In this document: positions 1-11,900 of the stretch, piece by piece
Layout of the letters: each line of letters starts with the position of its first letter
Position numbering within the stretch: position 1 is the first letter of the stretch
Assembly (NCBI RefSeq): GCF_002878395.1
Contig: NC_061115.1
Coordinates: 218,821,886-218,885,885 of the forward strand
Reading direction: 5' to 3'
Length of the DNA: 64,000 nt
Source of the DNA: Capsicum annuum
Lineage: Eukaryota > Streptophyta > Magnoliopsida > Solanales > Solanaceae
Translations under genes and position numbers: made by a program
The notes under the pieces: model-generated
The model's input: the letters and a program-made list of their open reading frames with translations, nothing else
Database searches by the model: none
Told to the model about the DNA's origin: nothing

Positions 1-43
<43 letters not shown>
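1..43. repeat. AT dinucleotide microsatellite (left edge)
   Basis: This is an uninterrupted run of AT dinucleotides that begins at the window edge, so its true length is unknown. It is immediately followed by the AACCCAATAA-rich segment. Confidence 0.95.
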
Positions 44-44
<1 letters not shown>

Positions 45-54
45 GCCTATATTT

Positions 55-215
55 TTATTGGGTTATCGATTTATCCAATAACCCAATAAAAAAAAAATCA
101 AATCGAACCAATAACCCAATAATTTTATTTTATAAAACCATTAAATAACCGTTAATCCAATAACCCAATAACAATAAATTAATAAGATTTTTATCGGTTT
201 GATTTTTACAAACCC
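55..215. repeat. AACCCAATAA-rich segment with inverted repeat, MITE-like
   Basis: TTATTGGGTTAT at 55-66 is exactly inverted at 78-89, and the motif CCAATAACCCAATAA recurs near 107-121 and 156-170. This density of inverted and direct copies suits a remnant of a non-autonomous DNA transposon. No target duplication could be assigned. The stretch from 216 to about 450 is AT-rich and shows nothing recognisable. Confidence 0.4.
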
Positions 216-598
216 CTAAATATACTATCTTGTATCCCAAAAATCAATTCAAAAGTCAATTTCATGCATATAAGGGCAAAATTAAAATTATAGTTAAAAA
301 TCATACTACTAATAACATAAAGAACTCAAATATGAAATTTCATTGAAAATCGAGTTCGTTCTACCTTTAAAATCTAAAAATATAATTTTATGACTTTATC
401 CCCAAAATCTTCAATTTTTCCTAATATAAGATGTGAAAGGGGGTTCAAAAGTGTGTACTATATTTATGGTGAGTCAATATAAATTAAATCCTATCTAAAA
501 TAGGTCCACAAACATTTCAATCGGACAGGTGTATCTACACAAAAAGTTGACAATAATTTTTTCGAACTAGACGGACACGACATAGTTGTTATTTTCTT

Positions 599-777
599 CG
601 CTTCAATTTAAGCCTCTTAAATATTTTTAAATATATTAAAAATATTTGTAGTCTTTTCAATTTATGATTCTAAACTTGTCATTTAAAATTTTAAAACTTG
701 TTAAATATAAAAAGAAATAATTTTTCCTAATCAGAACAAACCAAAAAAATAAATAAAAGGCACTTAAATTGAAACGA
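599..777. mobile_element. Short MITE-like element, copy 1 (5' flank)
   Basis: The ends are imperfect terminal inverted repeats. CGCTTCAATTTAAGCCTC at the left matches the reverse complement of AAGGCACTTAAATTGAAACG at the right. The element sits in a longer segment (about 455-820) that recurs in intron 5 of the MLO gene at about 5985-6430, and both copies are followed by an ATT microsatellite. The termini resemble the CTCCGTTTCAATTTA type common in Stowaway-like plant MITEs; that family assignment is inference. Confidence 0.5.
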
Positions 778-778
778 C

Positions 779-781
779 ATA

Positions 782-817
<36 letters not shown>

Positions 818-818
818 T
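779..818. repeat. ATT trinucleotide microsatellite
   Basis: This ATT run directly follows the MITE-like element. The related copy in intron 5 is also followed by an ATT run (about 6386-6430), so the microsatellite seems to travel with the element. Confidence 0.85.
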
Positions 819-1470
819 GTTTCTGTTTTACTTTTTTCAGTTTTTAAATTTTTTAAATATTCACTATCCTTAAATCTTGGGGCCATCACTGCATGTAAAT
901 CATTAGACAGAGATTTGAAACTAGAAGAATAGTAGAAATAATAACCTCGTTCCATTGCAAGACTTGATTGAAGAAAAACTTGATCATCTAGGTCTTGATA
1001 TTACTCTCAGTTATTTCTTCTCATAGATGGGGCAGACAAAAAGAGAATCAATCCTTATAAAATTGTCTAATTATTTTTTCAATTAAAAAGATATCTTTTC
1101 AAGAAAAGTGCCTTTTTTGGAATGATATCTTTTCTATGAGTTTCCGTCAAACTTTAGAAAAGCTCAATGAGTTTTCTATAATTCCAATTAAATCAATACT
1201 AATAGAAATTTTTTCTTTTAGACTCAAAAATTTTAATCATTTATTAAATCATACATAAACTGATCTTCTTTAGATATAGCATATCAACATCCAATTATTG
1301 GTGCTATACATATTCTTCCTCTTCATTTATCTTTATCCTGTGTCATCTCAAATAAAAACAAAGTTCGCTTTATATTGTTTCAAATTGATTAGTTCTGAAT
1401 TTATTATATATCCTGAAAATTTTAATTAATTCCAATTTCAACCTAGTCTATCATAATAGAACAGTACTAA

Positions 1471-1671
1471 TAACCACCAGAGTTGGTATAGTGATTCAGC
1501 GCTATATCCCTTCAGTAAGAGGTCGGGGGTTCGATTCCCGCATCTGGCGAATGAAGTAAACTTTGTGGCCAATTCCCTATCGCAAAATCTGCTGACCGAG
1601 GAATGAAGGATTAGTCTTACGGCTGCTGACTGTGGGGATACCTTGGAAAATAAAAAAAAAAATAAAAAAAA
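1471..1671 (+). mobile_element. tRNA-derived SINE (5' flank)
   Basis: The element has a pol III-type A box at about 1484-1494 (TGGTATAGTGA) and a B box at 1529-1537 (GTTCGATTC), and it ends in an A-rich tail interrupted by T. It is flanked by an imperfect 15-bp target duplication, ATAGAACAGTACTAA at 1456-1470 and ATAGAATATTACTAA at 1672-1686 (13 of 15 identical). The layout suits a SolS-type Solanaceae SINE. Both pol III boxes are intact, but there is no sign that it is transcribed. The 1690-1850 interval beyond it has nothing recognisable. Confidence 0.8.
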
Positions 1672-1856
1672 ATAGAATATTACTAACGGAATGTACAGCA
1701 CACATTGTTTTCATTAATTTGGTGAACAACATATTGCATGGTGCTAGCTAGCTATTTCTGTTTTCCCTTGTATGAAATTATTTTTAAATTATCAGAAAAT
1801 AAACAACTTTATTTTTCAATAATCTGAAACAATGACGCGCACAGAATTATATTTAG

Positions 1857-2411
1857 TAGGCGTTTGACCATGAAAATTAAAAAATTTTGAAGTTGGAGTT
1901 GGGGTTGTGTTTGATCATGTCTTTTTTGAAAGAACTTTTTAGACTTTTGAAAAATCTTTTTTAAATATGATTTTATGACCCCTACTTTTATAAACCATCA
2001 AAATCACCCAACTAACTAATTTACTTACTAACATATAATCAAATGTGATTCTTATATATAGGCACTTTCATTTCACGAACCAAATTTGCATTAACGAAGA
2101 AATTAGCATTCGAGAACAAATGTAAAAATGGTTGTCAAAAATATAATTTAATTCCCATCACTTCATTTTAAACAAATTTAGCCCAAATTGATGCCGCAAG
2201 AAAAAATAGTACATACGCATTTGTTTTTATTTTTTTCTTGGTGGTTGGTTATAGTTATAAGATGGGTTTGTGTAAAAATTTAAAGATTGAAATTATATGT
2301 ATTAATAATAAAAGTTGAAATTGAAAATGAAAAATAGTGAAAACAACAAAAAATTGTTTTCGCTTTTCAGAATTCAACTCCGAAATTATTTTCTGAATTT
2401 TAATTGCCAAA
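1857..2411. mobile_element. Probable MITE with long degenerate terminal inverted repeats
   Basis: The left end begins GGCGTTTGACCATGAAAATT and continues into a GAAGTTGGAGTTG block. The right end carries a roughly matching inverse of about 38 bp with several mismatches (CAACTCCGAAATTATTTTC, then AATTGCCAAAT). This is the pattern of the GGCGTTTGGCCATGAAAA class of Solanaceae MITEs. The boundaries are approximate and I could not settle a target duplication. The sequence from about 2412 to 2660 is AT-rich with no recognised feature. Confidence 0.45.
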
Positions 2412-2663
2412 TATCCCAACTTTAATAAAGTGAAAAAAGAAATTCCGAAAAAAAAAGAGAAATTTATTTTTATGGCCTAACGGCCCCTTAGACGTTGACA
2501 TAGAGAAAAAAATAGTAGTAAGTAAAGATGCATCAATTGTCAAAAAAGTTTTTTCAAGTAAAGTTATATTGATGAAAATACTTTTCAACTTAACCTTTTT
2601 CAATACAATACGACTCTCTCTCTAAATTATTATTGCGACTCTGCCACAAATATTACGCTGTGT

Positions 2664-2712
2664 TTGACTTGAATTGGAAACTTGCAACTTTGACAAGTCT
2701 TTCTTATTGACA
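2664..2712 (+). promoter_or_regulatory. Cluster of TTGAC (W-box core) motifs
   Basis: Three TTGAC cores lie within 50 bp, at 2664 (TTGACT, a full W-box), 2690 and 2707, about 220-270 bp upstream of the MLO start codon. W-boxes bind WRKY factors in pathogen-responsive promoters, and clade V MLO genes are commonly induced by biotic stress. The motif is short and the region AT-rich, so chance occurrence is a real possibility. Confidence 0.3.
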
Positions 2713-2761
2713 TTTCCAGTCTTTCTCTTTCCATTAATACTTTTCTTCTTATCCCTGTTAT

Positions 2762-2770
2762 TTATATATA
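2762..2770 (+). promoter_or_regulatory. Candidate TATA box of the MLO gene
   Basis: TTATATATA lies about 165 bp before the start codon. A TATA box there would put transcription start near 2795-2805 and give a 5' leader of about 130 nt. The leader contains a loose duplication of a TTTTATCTTCAATT segment (about 2789 and 2848) and of ATTGTGTAAAG. The surroundings are AT-rich, so this call rests on position only. Confidence 0.35.
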
Positions 2771-2929
2771 GACAATCATAACTATACTCTTTTATCTTCA
2801 ATTTCATAACTAACTATACAATCATTGTGTAAAGGAATAGCTTATACTTTTATCTTCAATTGTGTAAAGAAAGAAACAACAAAATCATTTTTGTTCTTCT
2901 CAAGGAAAATTCTCTATCAGAATTAATTG

Positions 2930-5900
2930 ATGGCTAAAGAACGGTCGATGGAGGCAACCCCTACGTGGGCGGTTGCCGTGGTTTGCTTCATCTTGCTGGC
3001 TATTTCCATTTTTATTGAACAAATTATGCATCACCTTGGAGAGGTATATCGTTTTTTTTTTTGTTTTTGGGTTGTTGTGTGAAAATCAAAATTAGCTACT
3101 TCACGATGTAATTGCTACATAAGAGTATCGTGGAACATTTTACCGTTAATTGTTGAGAAAATACTCTATTTTCACGCGAAAAGGCTAAAATAAGTAGCCA
3201 ACCTTAGTGCCTACTTGACACATACATGGCACAAGGTTGTAAAAAATATGATTTTAATTAGTCTAGAACCTCTTAATTGTTTCTGTCTTTAGTTCTCTGA
3301 ATATGCTTACTAAGTGAAGTGTTGGGACCGTGCATTTTCATTTTCATTTGCAGTGGTTGTTGAAAAAACACAAAAAGCCTCTATACGAAGCACTTGAAAA
3401 GATCAAAGCAGGTAAAAAAAACAGTTAGTTCTCTTTTATTTTGATGCATCGATCCATAATTGATAAAATTGTAACTTCATATACTGACTCTTTTTCGTGT
3501 CTTGTATTTATGTGGAACAGAGCTTATGTTGTTGGGATTCATATCATTGTTGTTGACAGTGATACAAGACCCAGTTTCTAACTTATGTGTCCCCAAAAGT
3601 GTTGGTTATTCCTGGCATCCTTGTAAGGCAGATGAAGATGTCAAGTCTGAGTATGATGACCCTTGTTTACAAAAGGTACAATGGTTATCACCAATTGCTT
3701 ATGCTATTTTCATAAAATAATAATAATAGTAATATAATTAAGAGAAAATGCTCTATTTCTATCTTGAACTATATGCGAAAAGGCTGAGACACATTCGGTC
3801 CTATTACCTCCTCGACTAATTAAAATCATATTTTTGACAACAAGGGGTCGTTTGGTAGAGTGTATAAGAATAATGTAAAATAAAATGTGTTAGTAATGCT
3901 TGTATTAGCTATACTTGCATTAGTTTTTAGTTATACTTGTATTTTTCTTATGCAGTGTTTGATTTGATGTATTAAAAATAACATGAATTGAATAATTTCT
4001 TTTTAAAAAAATTTATAAAAATATCCTCCATATATATGTTGAAAAAAATCTGAAATTTTTTTTTGAGGGATAATAGTGTTTTTAATCATGTTAATGCATG
4101 TATTGGATCCATTGCATTGCTAATACTATGAATTTTGAGGTAAAAGTAATACACACCTTAATACACAATAGAGTGTATAACTAATGCAAACATTAGTTAC
4201 ACATAAGGTGCAAAAATATAACAAACAATGTATTAGTAATACACATTAAACTAATGCATTTAGTGCATACGTGGCACATACGTGGTATAACATACTGAAG
4301 GGTCCAAGTAGGCACACCTGTGTGCCACGTATGTGCCACGTAGGCACTAAGATTGTCAAAAATACGATTTTAATAGTCCAGGGGTAATATGGCCCTCCTA
4401 AAGTTCGAGTGTGTCTCAACCTTTTTACGTATAGGTCAAGGTGGTAATAGAGCATTTTTCCTATAATTAATAATAATGATGATAATAATAGTAATAATAA
4501 TTCTTTATTTATATAGTAAATAAAATTAATGACATGAAAACTAAAACATAATTGCGTAACTTATTATAGCAGGTTAAATAACACTACTATTCTACTAATA
4601 TCAAAAATAAAATCTTTTTAAAGTAAAGGTGAAATTGTGATTGCATTATATTTTTCCACATACCTTTATTTTTTAATATACACTTTCTTATTACTTTAAT
4701 TTTTTGGGGGGTTTTAATTTGGAAAATGCAGGGAAAAGTTCAATTTGCATCTTCATATGCAATACACCAGCTCCATATCTTCATCTTTGTGTTGGCAATT
4801 GCGCATGTTTTGTACTGTATAGCAACTTTTGCTTTGGGCAGGTTAAAGGTATTTATCCAGATTTCTCAACTAAAAAATAGTAGTAGTAATTATTTTTCAT
4901 TCAAGTACCACGATAGAGCCGTCAATATGGGTCAGGCCAGTTGGGTCGGCCCGATTCGACCTGTAATTTGATGGAGTTGGGCTTCAGTTTTTGCACCCCA
5001 TCTAAGAACATGGTTTTTTTAGCCCGGTCTGAATAAGTCCGTAGCCCGTGAGGCTTGAGCAATGTGGGTTGGACTAGTTCGTGGGCTGGTCCATAAGTCA
5101 AATACATGCAACTATTTAGATTGCTTATTAGTATTTTTATTTAGTTCGAAGAATATCATGTCAAAAGTTATTTAATTTCGTTATTAGGAATATTTTTTGG
5201 GGTGTTGGAGACTTGATTAACAAGTATTAACACTATGTAATGTTGTCTGGTAATATTTATGTTTATTAACATTCTAAAAGTAAATTACAAGATATTATTT
5301 TTTTAAAAGTGGATCCGTGAGGCTAATAGCCCATAGAATAATAGTGTGGGCTTGGTGTTTTTGGACCCATCATTTTGATAGGCTAGCCTGACTTGACCCG
5401 TCAAACTTAAAGCCCGTGTAAACTAGCTCGGATGGGCTGAACCGACCCATATCGACAGCTCTACACAATGACATTTTCTTGCTAGGTTATCGATTTTTCC
5501 AATCACATACAACACTTAGCTATATGTTTTTTTTAATTCAAGTTATATAAGTTTTGCATCACCCTTGACCATTTATATGATTTTTTTTTTTCTATCTGAA
5601 TTTGCAGATGAGAAAATGGAGGGCCTGGGAGGATGAAACAAAAACAATTGAGTACCAATTCTATAACGGTTGGTATACAAGAATTTGAATACAACTCAGG
5701 AATTTGTATACTCTTTTATTTCTCCAGTGTCTTTTATATAAATTAAAAGCGAGATTATTTTTTATATATTCATATATATTGTAAATATTTTATACAGGCC
5801 ATTTAAATATTAGGAAAAGACAAATCTAGCCATAATAATTATTCCTTCCGTTTAGGTCGGCTCGATCATAAAATAACTAAAGTAATAGCTCGGTGTCCAA

Positions 5901-8900
5901 CTTTTTTGGGTTCCATTTTTTTGATAAAAAATGTTATATATATTATTTGTAAAAAAAAAATCCTAAAATAGGTGAAATTTCATTGATGGTGAGTCCATAT
6001 AAATTAAATCCTATCTAAAATTGGTCCACAATCATTTCAATAATGCTGAAAATGGATGTGACTTGCAAGTATGAATATACCATACTACACAAAAAGTTGG
6101 ACAATAATTTTTTCCAACTTGACCAACACTATATAATTGTTATTTTCTTCGCTTCAATTTAAGTTTCTGAATTTAAATAAATATAAAATTTTAGAATAAA
6201 AAGTGATTTTGAATCTTATATTTTTAAATATATTAAAAATAGTTGTAGTCTTTTTAATTTGTGATTCTAAACTTGTCATTTAAAATATTTAAAATTTTAA
6301 ACTTGTTAAATATAGAAAGAAATACTTTTTCCTCAGAACAAATCAAAAAAATAAATAAAAGGAACTTAAATCGAAATGAAAATATTATTATTATTTGTTG
6401 TTGTTTTTTTTATTATTATTATTATTATTACTACTAAGTTGTTCAAACTTTTAGCATTAATATTTGATGGTTGCAGACCCTGAGAGGTTTAGGTTTGCAA
6501 GGGAGACCTCATTTGGACGTAGGCATATGCATTTTTGGAGCAAGTCGCCGGTGATGCTCTGGATAGTGAGTCCCACGTGTAACGTTTGATTATTTATAAT
6601 TAAATAATTTTATTTATTGCGGAGATTTTTAATGAAGCGTAAAAATTTAAATCACTTTTTAAAAATTTTTCACACTTTAATATAATAATGTAAACACAAA
6701 CATATATTTTAGTGTAAGCACATACATATTTTATCGCCAGAAGTTTCAAGTGGTTGATGGATTATCACCTTACGTTTGTCATGCAGATAGTACCTGTGGT
6801 ACAGTTATTTTTCTTCTATATTTAATATCTTTTCTTATTTTTAAAGTCAAATTCTTACAAAATCATTGATTACATTCTTATTATTTACTTAAAAATTTTA
6901 AAAATTTGACATTTTTTAATTTTTTCTTATTCTATCGCTTTTATATTTATTTCTAAATTTTGCAAATCTTTTTAAAATGAAAATATCTACTTTAATCTAT
7001 TTATATAACACCACTTTCACTCCATATATTTTCCCCCTAAACTCCATTCTTATGGAAACAGGAAAACTTTAACTGATAATTTTTTTTGTTCTTTCTTTAA
7101 TTTCCAATAAAACAAAAAGTAAAGAGCCTCAAAAAAAAATAAATTTGAAACATATAGCATGGTATCTGAAATATCTGATCGGATATATATAATGTGTTTA
7201 AATTATAAAATAAAATTATAAAAATTTCAACTTACCCGAAAAAACAAAATTGGATAGTAAGGAATTGCTTGTGAAAGAGATTATCATGCATATATAAATT
7301 ACACTACACATTCCAGTGATTCTATAATTCTATACTTATACTAACAGTAAATTTAACTAAGAAAATATATCCGAATTCATGGTGATTTTATTAATTTTAC
7401 AGAACAACTTCTGATGGAAAAATACGGTGTTCTCATACTGACAGAGAGAAGACCCTTTTATTAAGTCAAAACGGTTATCGCCAGTTACCATCTAAGAGAG
7501 GTGGGAGTTACATAAGTAAATAACTTCCACTCATCCAATAGAAATTTAGCATATTATTTTACTATTCATTTATTTATTAACCACATAATAAGTTACCAAA
7601 CATAGGTCATAACTTATACTAAAAGATTTATTAGTAAATTTTTATATATATAATATGATTGTGTAATTATTTTTTACATGGTCAATGGATAGACAAGAAC
7701 TCTATTTAAAATTTTCAATTTGTGAATTTCTATAATGATAAGGTTTTTATTAAGCTCATATATTTTTGGGCTTGTATTTACAGGTTTGTTTCTTCAGGCA
7801 ATTCTTTTCATCAGTAGCAAAAGTTGACTATTTAACCCTTAGACATGGGTTCATGATGGTTAGTAATATCAAAATTCTACAATATTCCAAACACTATTGA
7901 AAAATAATCACATTGTAAATATGTAATTGTATCAACTTTAGTGCTACCACCATGGGTTGTGGTGCAGTGGTTGAGGCTGCTCCACCCTTAACCAGAGGTT
8001 GAGGGTTCGACCCTGGGTACAGAGAAAACTCTGTTGGGACCGCTGCCACCTTAATGAGCCTTGCAACGCGTAATCTAAATTAGTTCGGGCTCTAATGCGG
8101 ACACCGAACACTGAGTGGAAACCACAAAAAAAAAATTAAAAAAATTAAAACTTTAGTGCTAACTTAACTCTTTTTGGTTCATTACTTGCAGGCACATTTA
8201 ACACCACAGAATCAAGAGAACTTTGATTTTCAAATATACATTAATAGAGCAGTTGACAAAGATTTCAAAGTTGTCGTGGGAATAAGGTGTGTATTTTTTT
8301 CAGAAACTCTTTTACTAATTCTATAGCTGTCAATACGGATCGGTCCATAGCCTACACAGGCTTTGAGTTTTACGGATCAGGTTGGACTGACCCATCAAAA
8401 TGATGGGCCCAAAAACATCAAGTCCACGCTATTACTCTGTCGGCTGCGGGCCAATACACTTTTTAAAAAATAACATTTTATAATTTAGTTTTAGAATATT
8501 AATAAACATAAATATTATCAGAAAATATTACATAGTGTTAATACTTGTTAATCAAGTCTTTAACACCCAAAAAAATACTCCTAATAGTGATATCCATCGA
8601 ACCAAATAAAAATACTAATAATTAATAAACAATCTAAATAGTTGCATATATTTGACTTACGGGCCGACCCATGGGCTAGCTCAACCCACACTGCTGAAGC
8701 CCCACGGGCTTATTTGGGTCGGACTAAAAAGCCTGTTCTTAAATGAACAGCAAAAATTGAAGCCCAATTCCATCAAATTACAAGCTGAGCCGATCCAGCT
8801 CAATGGGCCCGGGCCATATTGACGGTTCTAACTAATTCCATGATAATAACATCAATTTTATGTTGCAGTCCAGCATTATGGCTCTTCACGGTATTATATT

Positions 8901-11900
8901 TTCTATCCACCACCGATGGTACGTAGCTTTATGCTATCTAACTTGCCCTATCATATCATCTATCATATATATAGACTTGGAATTAATTGAAACTAAATGA
9001 AAACTTGTTTCGGTGTTTGGCAGGAGTTTACTCGTATCTTTGGGTTCCATTTGTCCCACTCATTGTATGTCATTTGTTCTGTTTCCATCCCGAACTATAT
9101 ACGAAATTGCTGAGACATGCTCGAACTTTAAGAGGGTCCTATTATTCCCGAACTAATTAAAATCATATTTTTGGCAACCTTAGTACCTACGTGGACCTTC
9201 AGTGTGTTGATTCACGTATGTGCCACGTAGACACTAAGATTGTCAAAAATACAATTTTAATTAGTCCAGGAGTAATACGACCCTCTTAATGTTCGGGTGT
9301 GTCTAAGCAATTTCGTGTATAGATAACAAGGCATTTTTCCTAATTTAATTAATATGAGTATTTTTCCTAAAATGAAAATGCAGATAATATTGTTGGTTGG
9401 GACAAAACTTCAAATGATCATAACAGAAATGGGGGTTAGAATTTCAGAAAGGGGAGACATAGTGAAAGGTGTACCAGTGGTGGAGATCGGTGACCATCTT
9501 TTCTGGTTTAATCGCCCTGGCCTTGTGCTTTTCTTCATTAACTTTGTCCTCTTTCAGGTACCCATGTTCCCACACTTTTCATTTAATTATTTTTATTATA
9601 TTAACTAGACTTTCTAAAATATACTGAAGGAAAATCAATTAATAATTTTTTTTTTATATAAATCAATTAGAAAAATACTTTTAAAATATGATAGAAAAAT
9701 ACTCCTAAAATAGGATTTTATTAAGGAAATACTTCTATAAATATTGAGATACATGTTAAACTGGAGAAGAAATTGATTTACTTATTGAGAAAATATGATT
9801 GATGCTCATCTAATTAATTCTACAAAAGATGTTAAATTTAACTATTGCATTTTTATCTTTATTATTTAAACAAATATCCTATTTAGTGTAACGTTTGAAC
9901 TAAATGAAGTGAGGTACACGCGCGAACAACGTACACCTAAACTAGTAATTAATAAATGTTTGTATGGTTATAAATCATTTTAATAAGGATATAATGAGTA
10001 TTTTAAAGTTAAATTGTTACTAAATATAAAAATATGTCTTTCTTTTTTAGACTAACATAAAATAAAAGTGAGTCATATAAATTAGAACATAAAAATTACT
10101 ACATAATATTGCTAAAAGATTGCAACTTAGGAATTTCATAATAATTTTTGTTTTGTTACAGAATGCGTTTCAAGTTGCTTTCTTTGTTTGGAGTTGGGTA
10201 AGGAGTCGGATTTTCATTTGAATTTAAGTTTTGTGCATCGTTAGTGTATAAAATATTCTACACTATTAGGTAAACTTGACTTGCTATTCCAGATAGCAGG
10301 TCAAGTTAACTGATAGTATAGAATATTTTGTGCACTGATGATACATAGAACTTAAACTCTTTTCATTTTCCTTTATTTATTTTTTTCCTTTCGGAGTGAA
10401 ATTTGAATATATTGTCCTTTAACTTTTTCCCCTTTAATTTTCCAGTGGAAATTTGGTTTTCCATCCTGCTTTCATAGAAATGCTGCAGACCTAGCCATTA
10501 GGCTAACCATGGGGTGAGTTTTAATTGGAAAAGCATAGTTTAGATTGCCATATCTATATATGATATTAGTTATAAGTGGCCCTAAATTCGGACGCAAACT
10601 CTAAATTTAAAAATAATAATATTTTAATTAAAAAGTTTAATTTATATTATATTTTTTATTGTATTGTTAATAAAACTTAATGACACGTTAAATATGAATT
10701 GTTGATAAATTTTTATTATTAGTAAATTTTGTCAAAAATTTATTATGAAAAAAAATACAAAGAGTAATCTAATTGATTTTCTATCTGTAGTTATGATATT
10801 TTTAGTTTTAACACACTACTTAAAATATTATTTTCTGCTATAAAATAAAAAATGAACTGAACTTCATTGTCTTAATTAAATAGTACCACCAATTTAATAA
10901 GACATTTTGGTTAGGTAAGAATTCAATTATCTTAAATTTGATTTAAAAAATTATTAATAGCATAATATTTATATAAAACATATTTATACAAATTAAAGAT
11001 AAAAGATAAAAATAAAATAAAACATAAATAGGAGAAAGTACTACAACAACAACATACCCAAGGTATTTTCATAAAGCGGGGTATGTGACACGACCCAACC
11101 TCGGGCCTTATCGTAATTGACATCTCAAGTTCAATCAGGACCGAGGACCGCCCCCTGTTACCAAACCTAACCACCTATAATCAGCCTTAGGTGGACTGAA
11201 TTTCGAACATATAACAAGATAGCGCTATTGTTCTCATTAAGACTCTGAGATAGCATCACAACTGTGACCGACCCAACCGAGTCCAACCATACTGCACCAA
11301 CCGCCTAACCATACCAAACCAAACCATAGGTCATAAACCACAGTGAATACCAAAACATAATATGATTAATCCCAAAATGTAATATGACGGAACAATGAGA
11401 AATTTTGTGATGTGGTGTCAACCCACCAGCCTATTCCAATGCCAAGGCCGACACCAATACCGATTCCGCCCATACCAACCATCAGAAGTACCACAAAAAC
11501 TCTATCCAAAAGAGTAAACAAATTCGGTTGGGACATGCCCTCAACCATGGCCAAAATCAATATCCAAATTAAAAGAAAAGTGTCTGAAGAAATTCATAAC
11601 ATGAAATGATGCCGAAAGGATGGAAGCTCACCACTTCAGTCCAAATGCTGATACCAAATTCGCATACTAAACAGGAGGAGTAGAATGGTCGGTTCCTGCA
11701 TAGCATAGGTATATAGCCGCTAGCAGACGAGGTTAACGAGTGACCGCTAGCATGAATCTCAGGATAAGGATAAAATAATGTCAGTTATAAAATCAAGTAA
11801 AATCATCCATAATGCTACAACTATACATATATAAGTGCCGAAAAAGGGAATTGGGTTTAGCATGCATTTAAAACCTTTATACTTGGGTTGTGTAGCTTGG

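Noticed and set aside
1484..1540. tRNA gene on the plus strand (5' flank)
   Set aside because: A and B boxes are present, but the sequence does not fold into a tRNA cloverleaf and is followed by a SINE body, A-rich tail and target duplications.
2948..2950. Second ATG as the MLO start
   Set aside because: Homologues often begin at [10 protein letters not shown], but the upstream ATG at 2930 is in frame, has an equal context and is the first after an in-frame stop; kept as an alternative only.
5608..6565. Frameshift between exons 5 and 6
   Set aside because: Exon 5 ends with one base of a split codon (G) completed by AC at the start of exon 6 (aspartate), so the frame is continuous.
7960..8015. 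tRNA gene in intron 7
   Set aside because: Same reasoning: pol III boxes belong to a SINE with a perfect 13-bp target duplication.
11366..11609. Overlapping open frames on both strands with repetitive PIPIP/GIGIG residues
   Set aside because: Low-complexity reading of a CCAATACCGATTCC-like stretch inside the retrotransposon-like block; no supporting start or homology.
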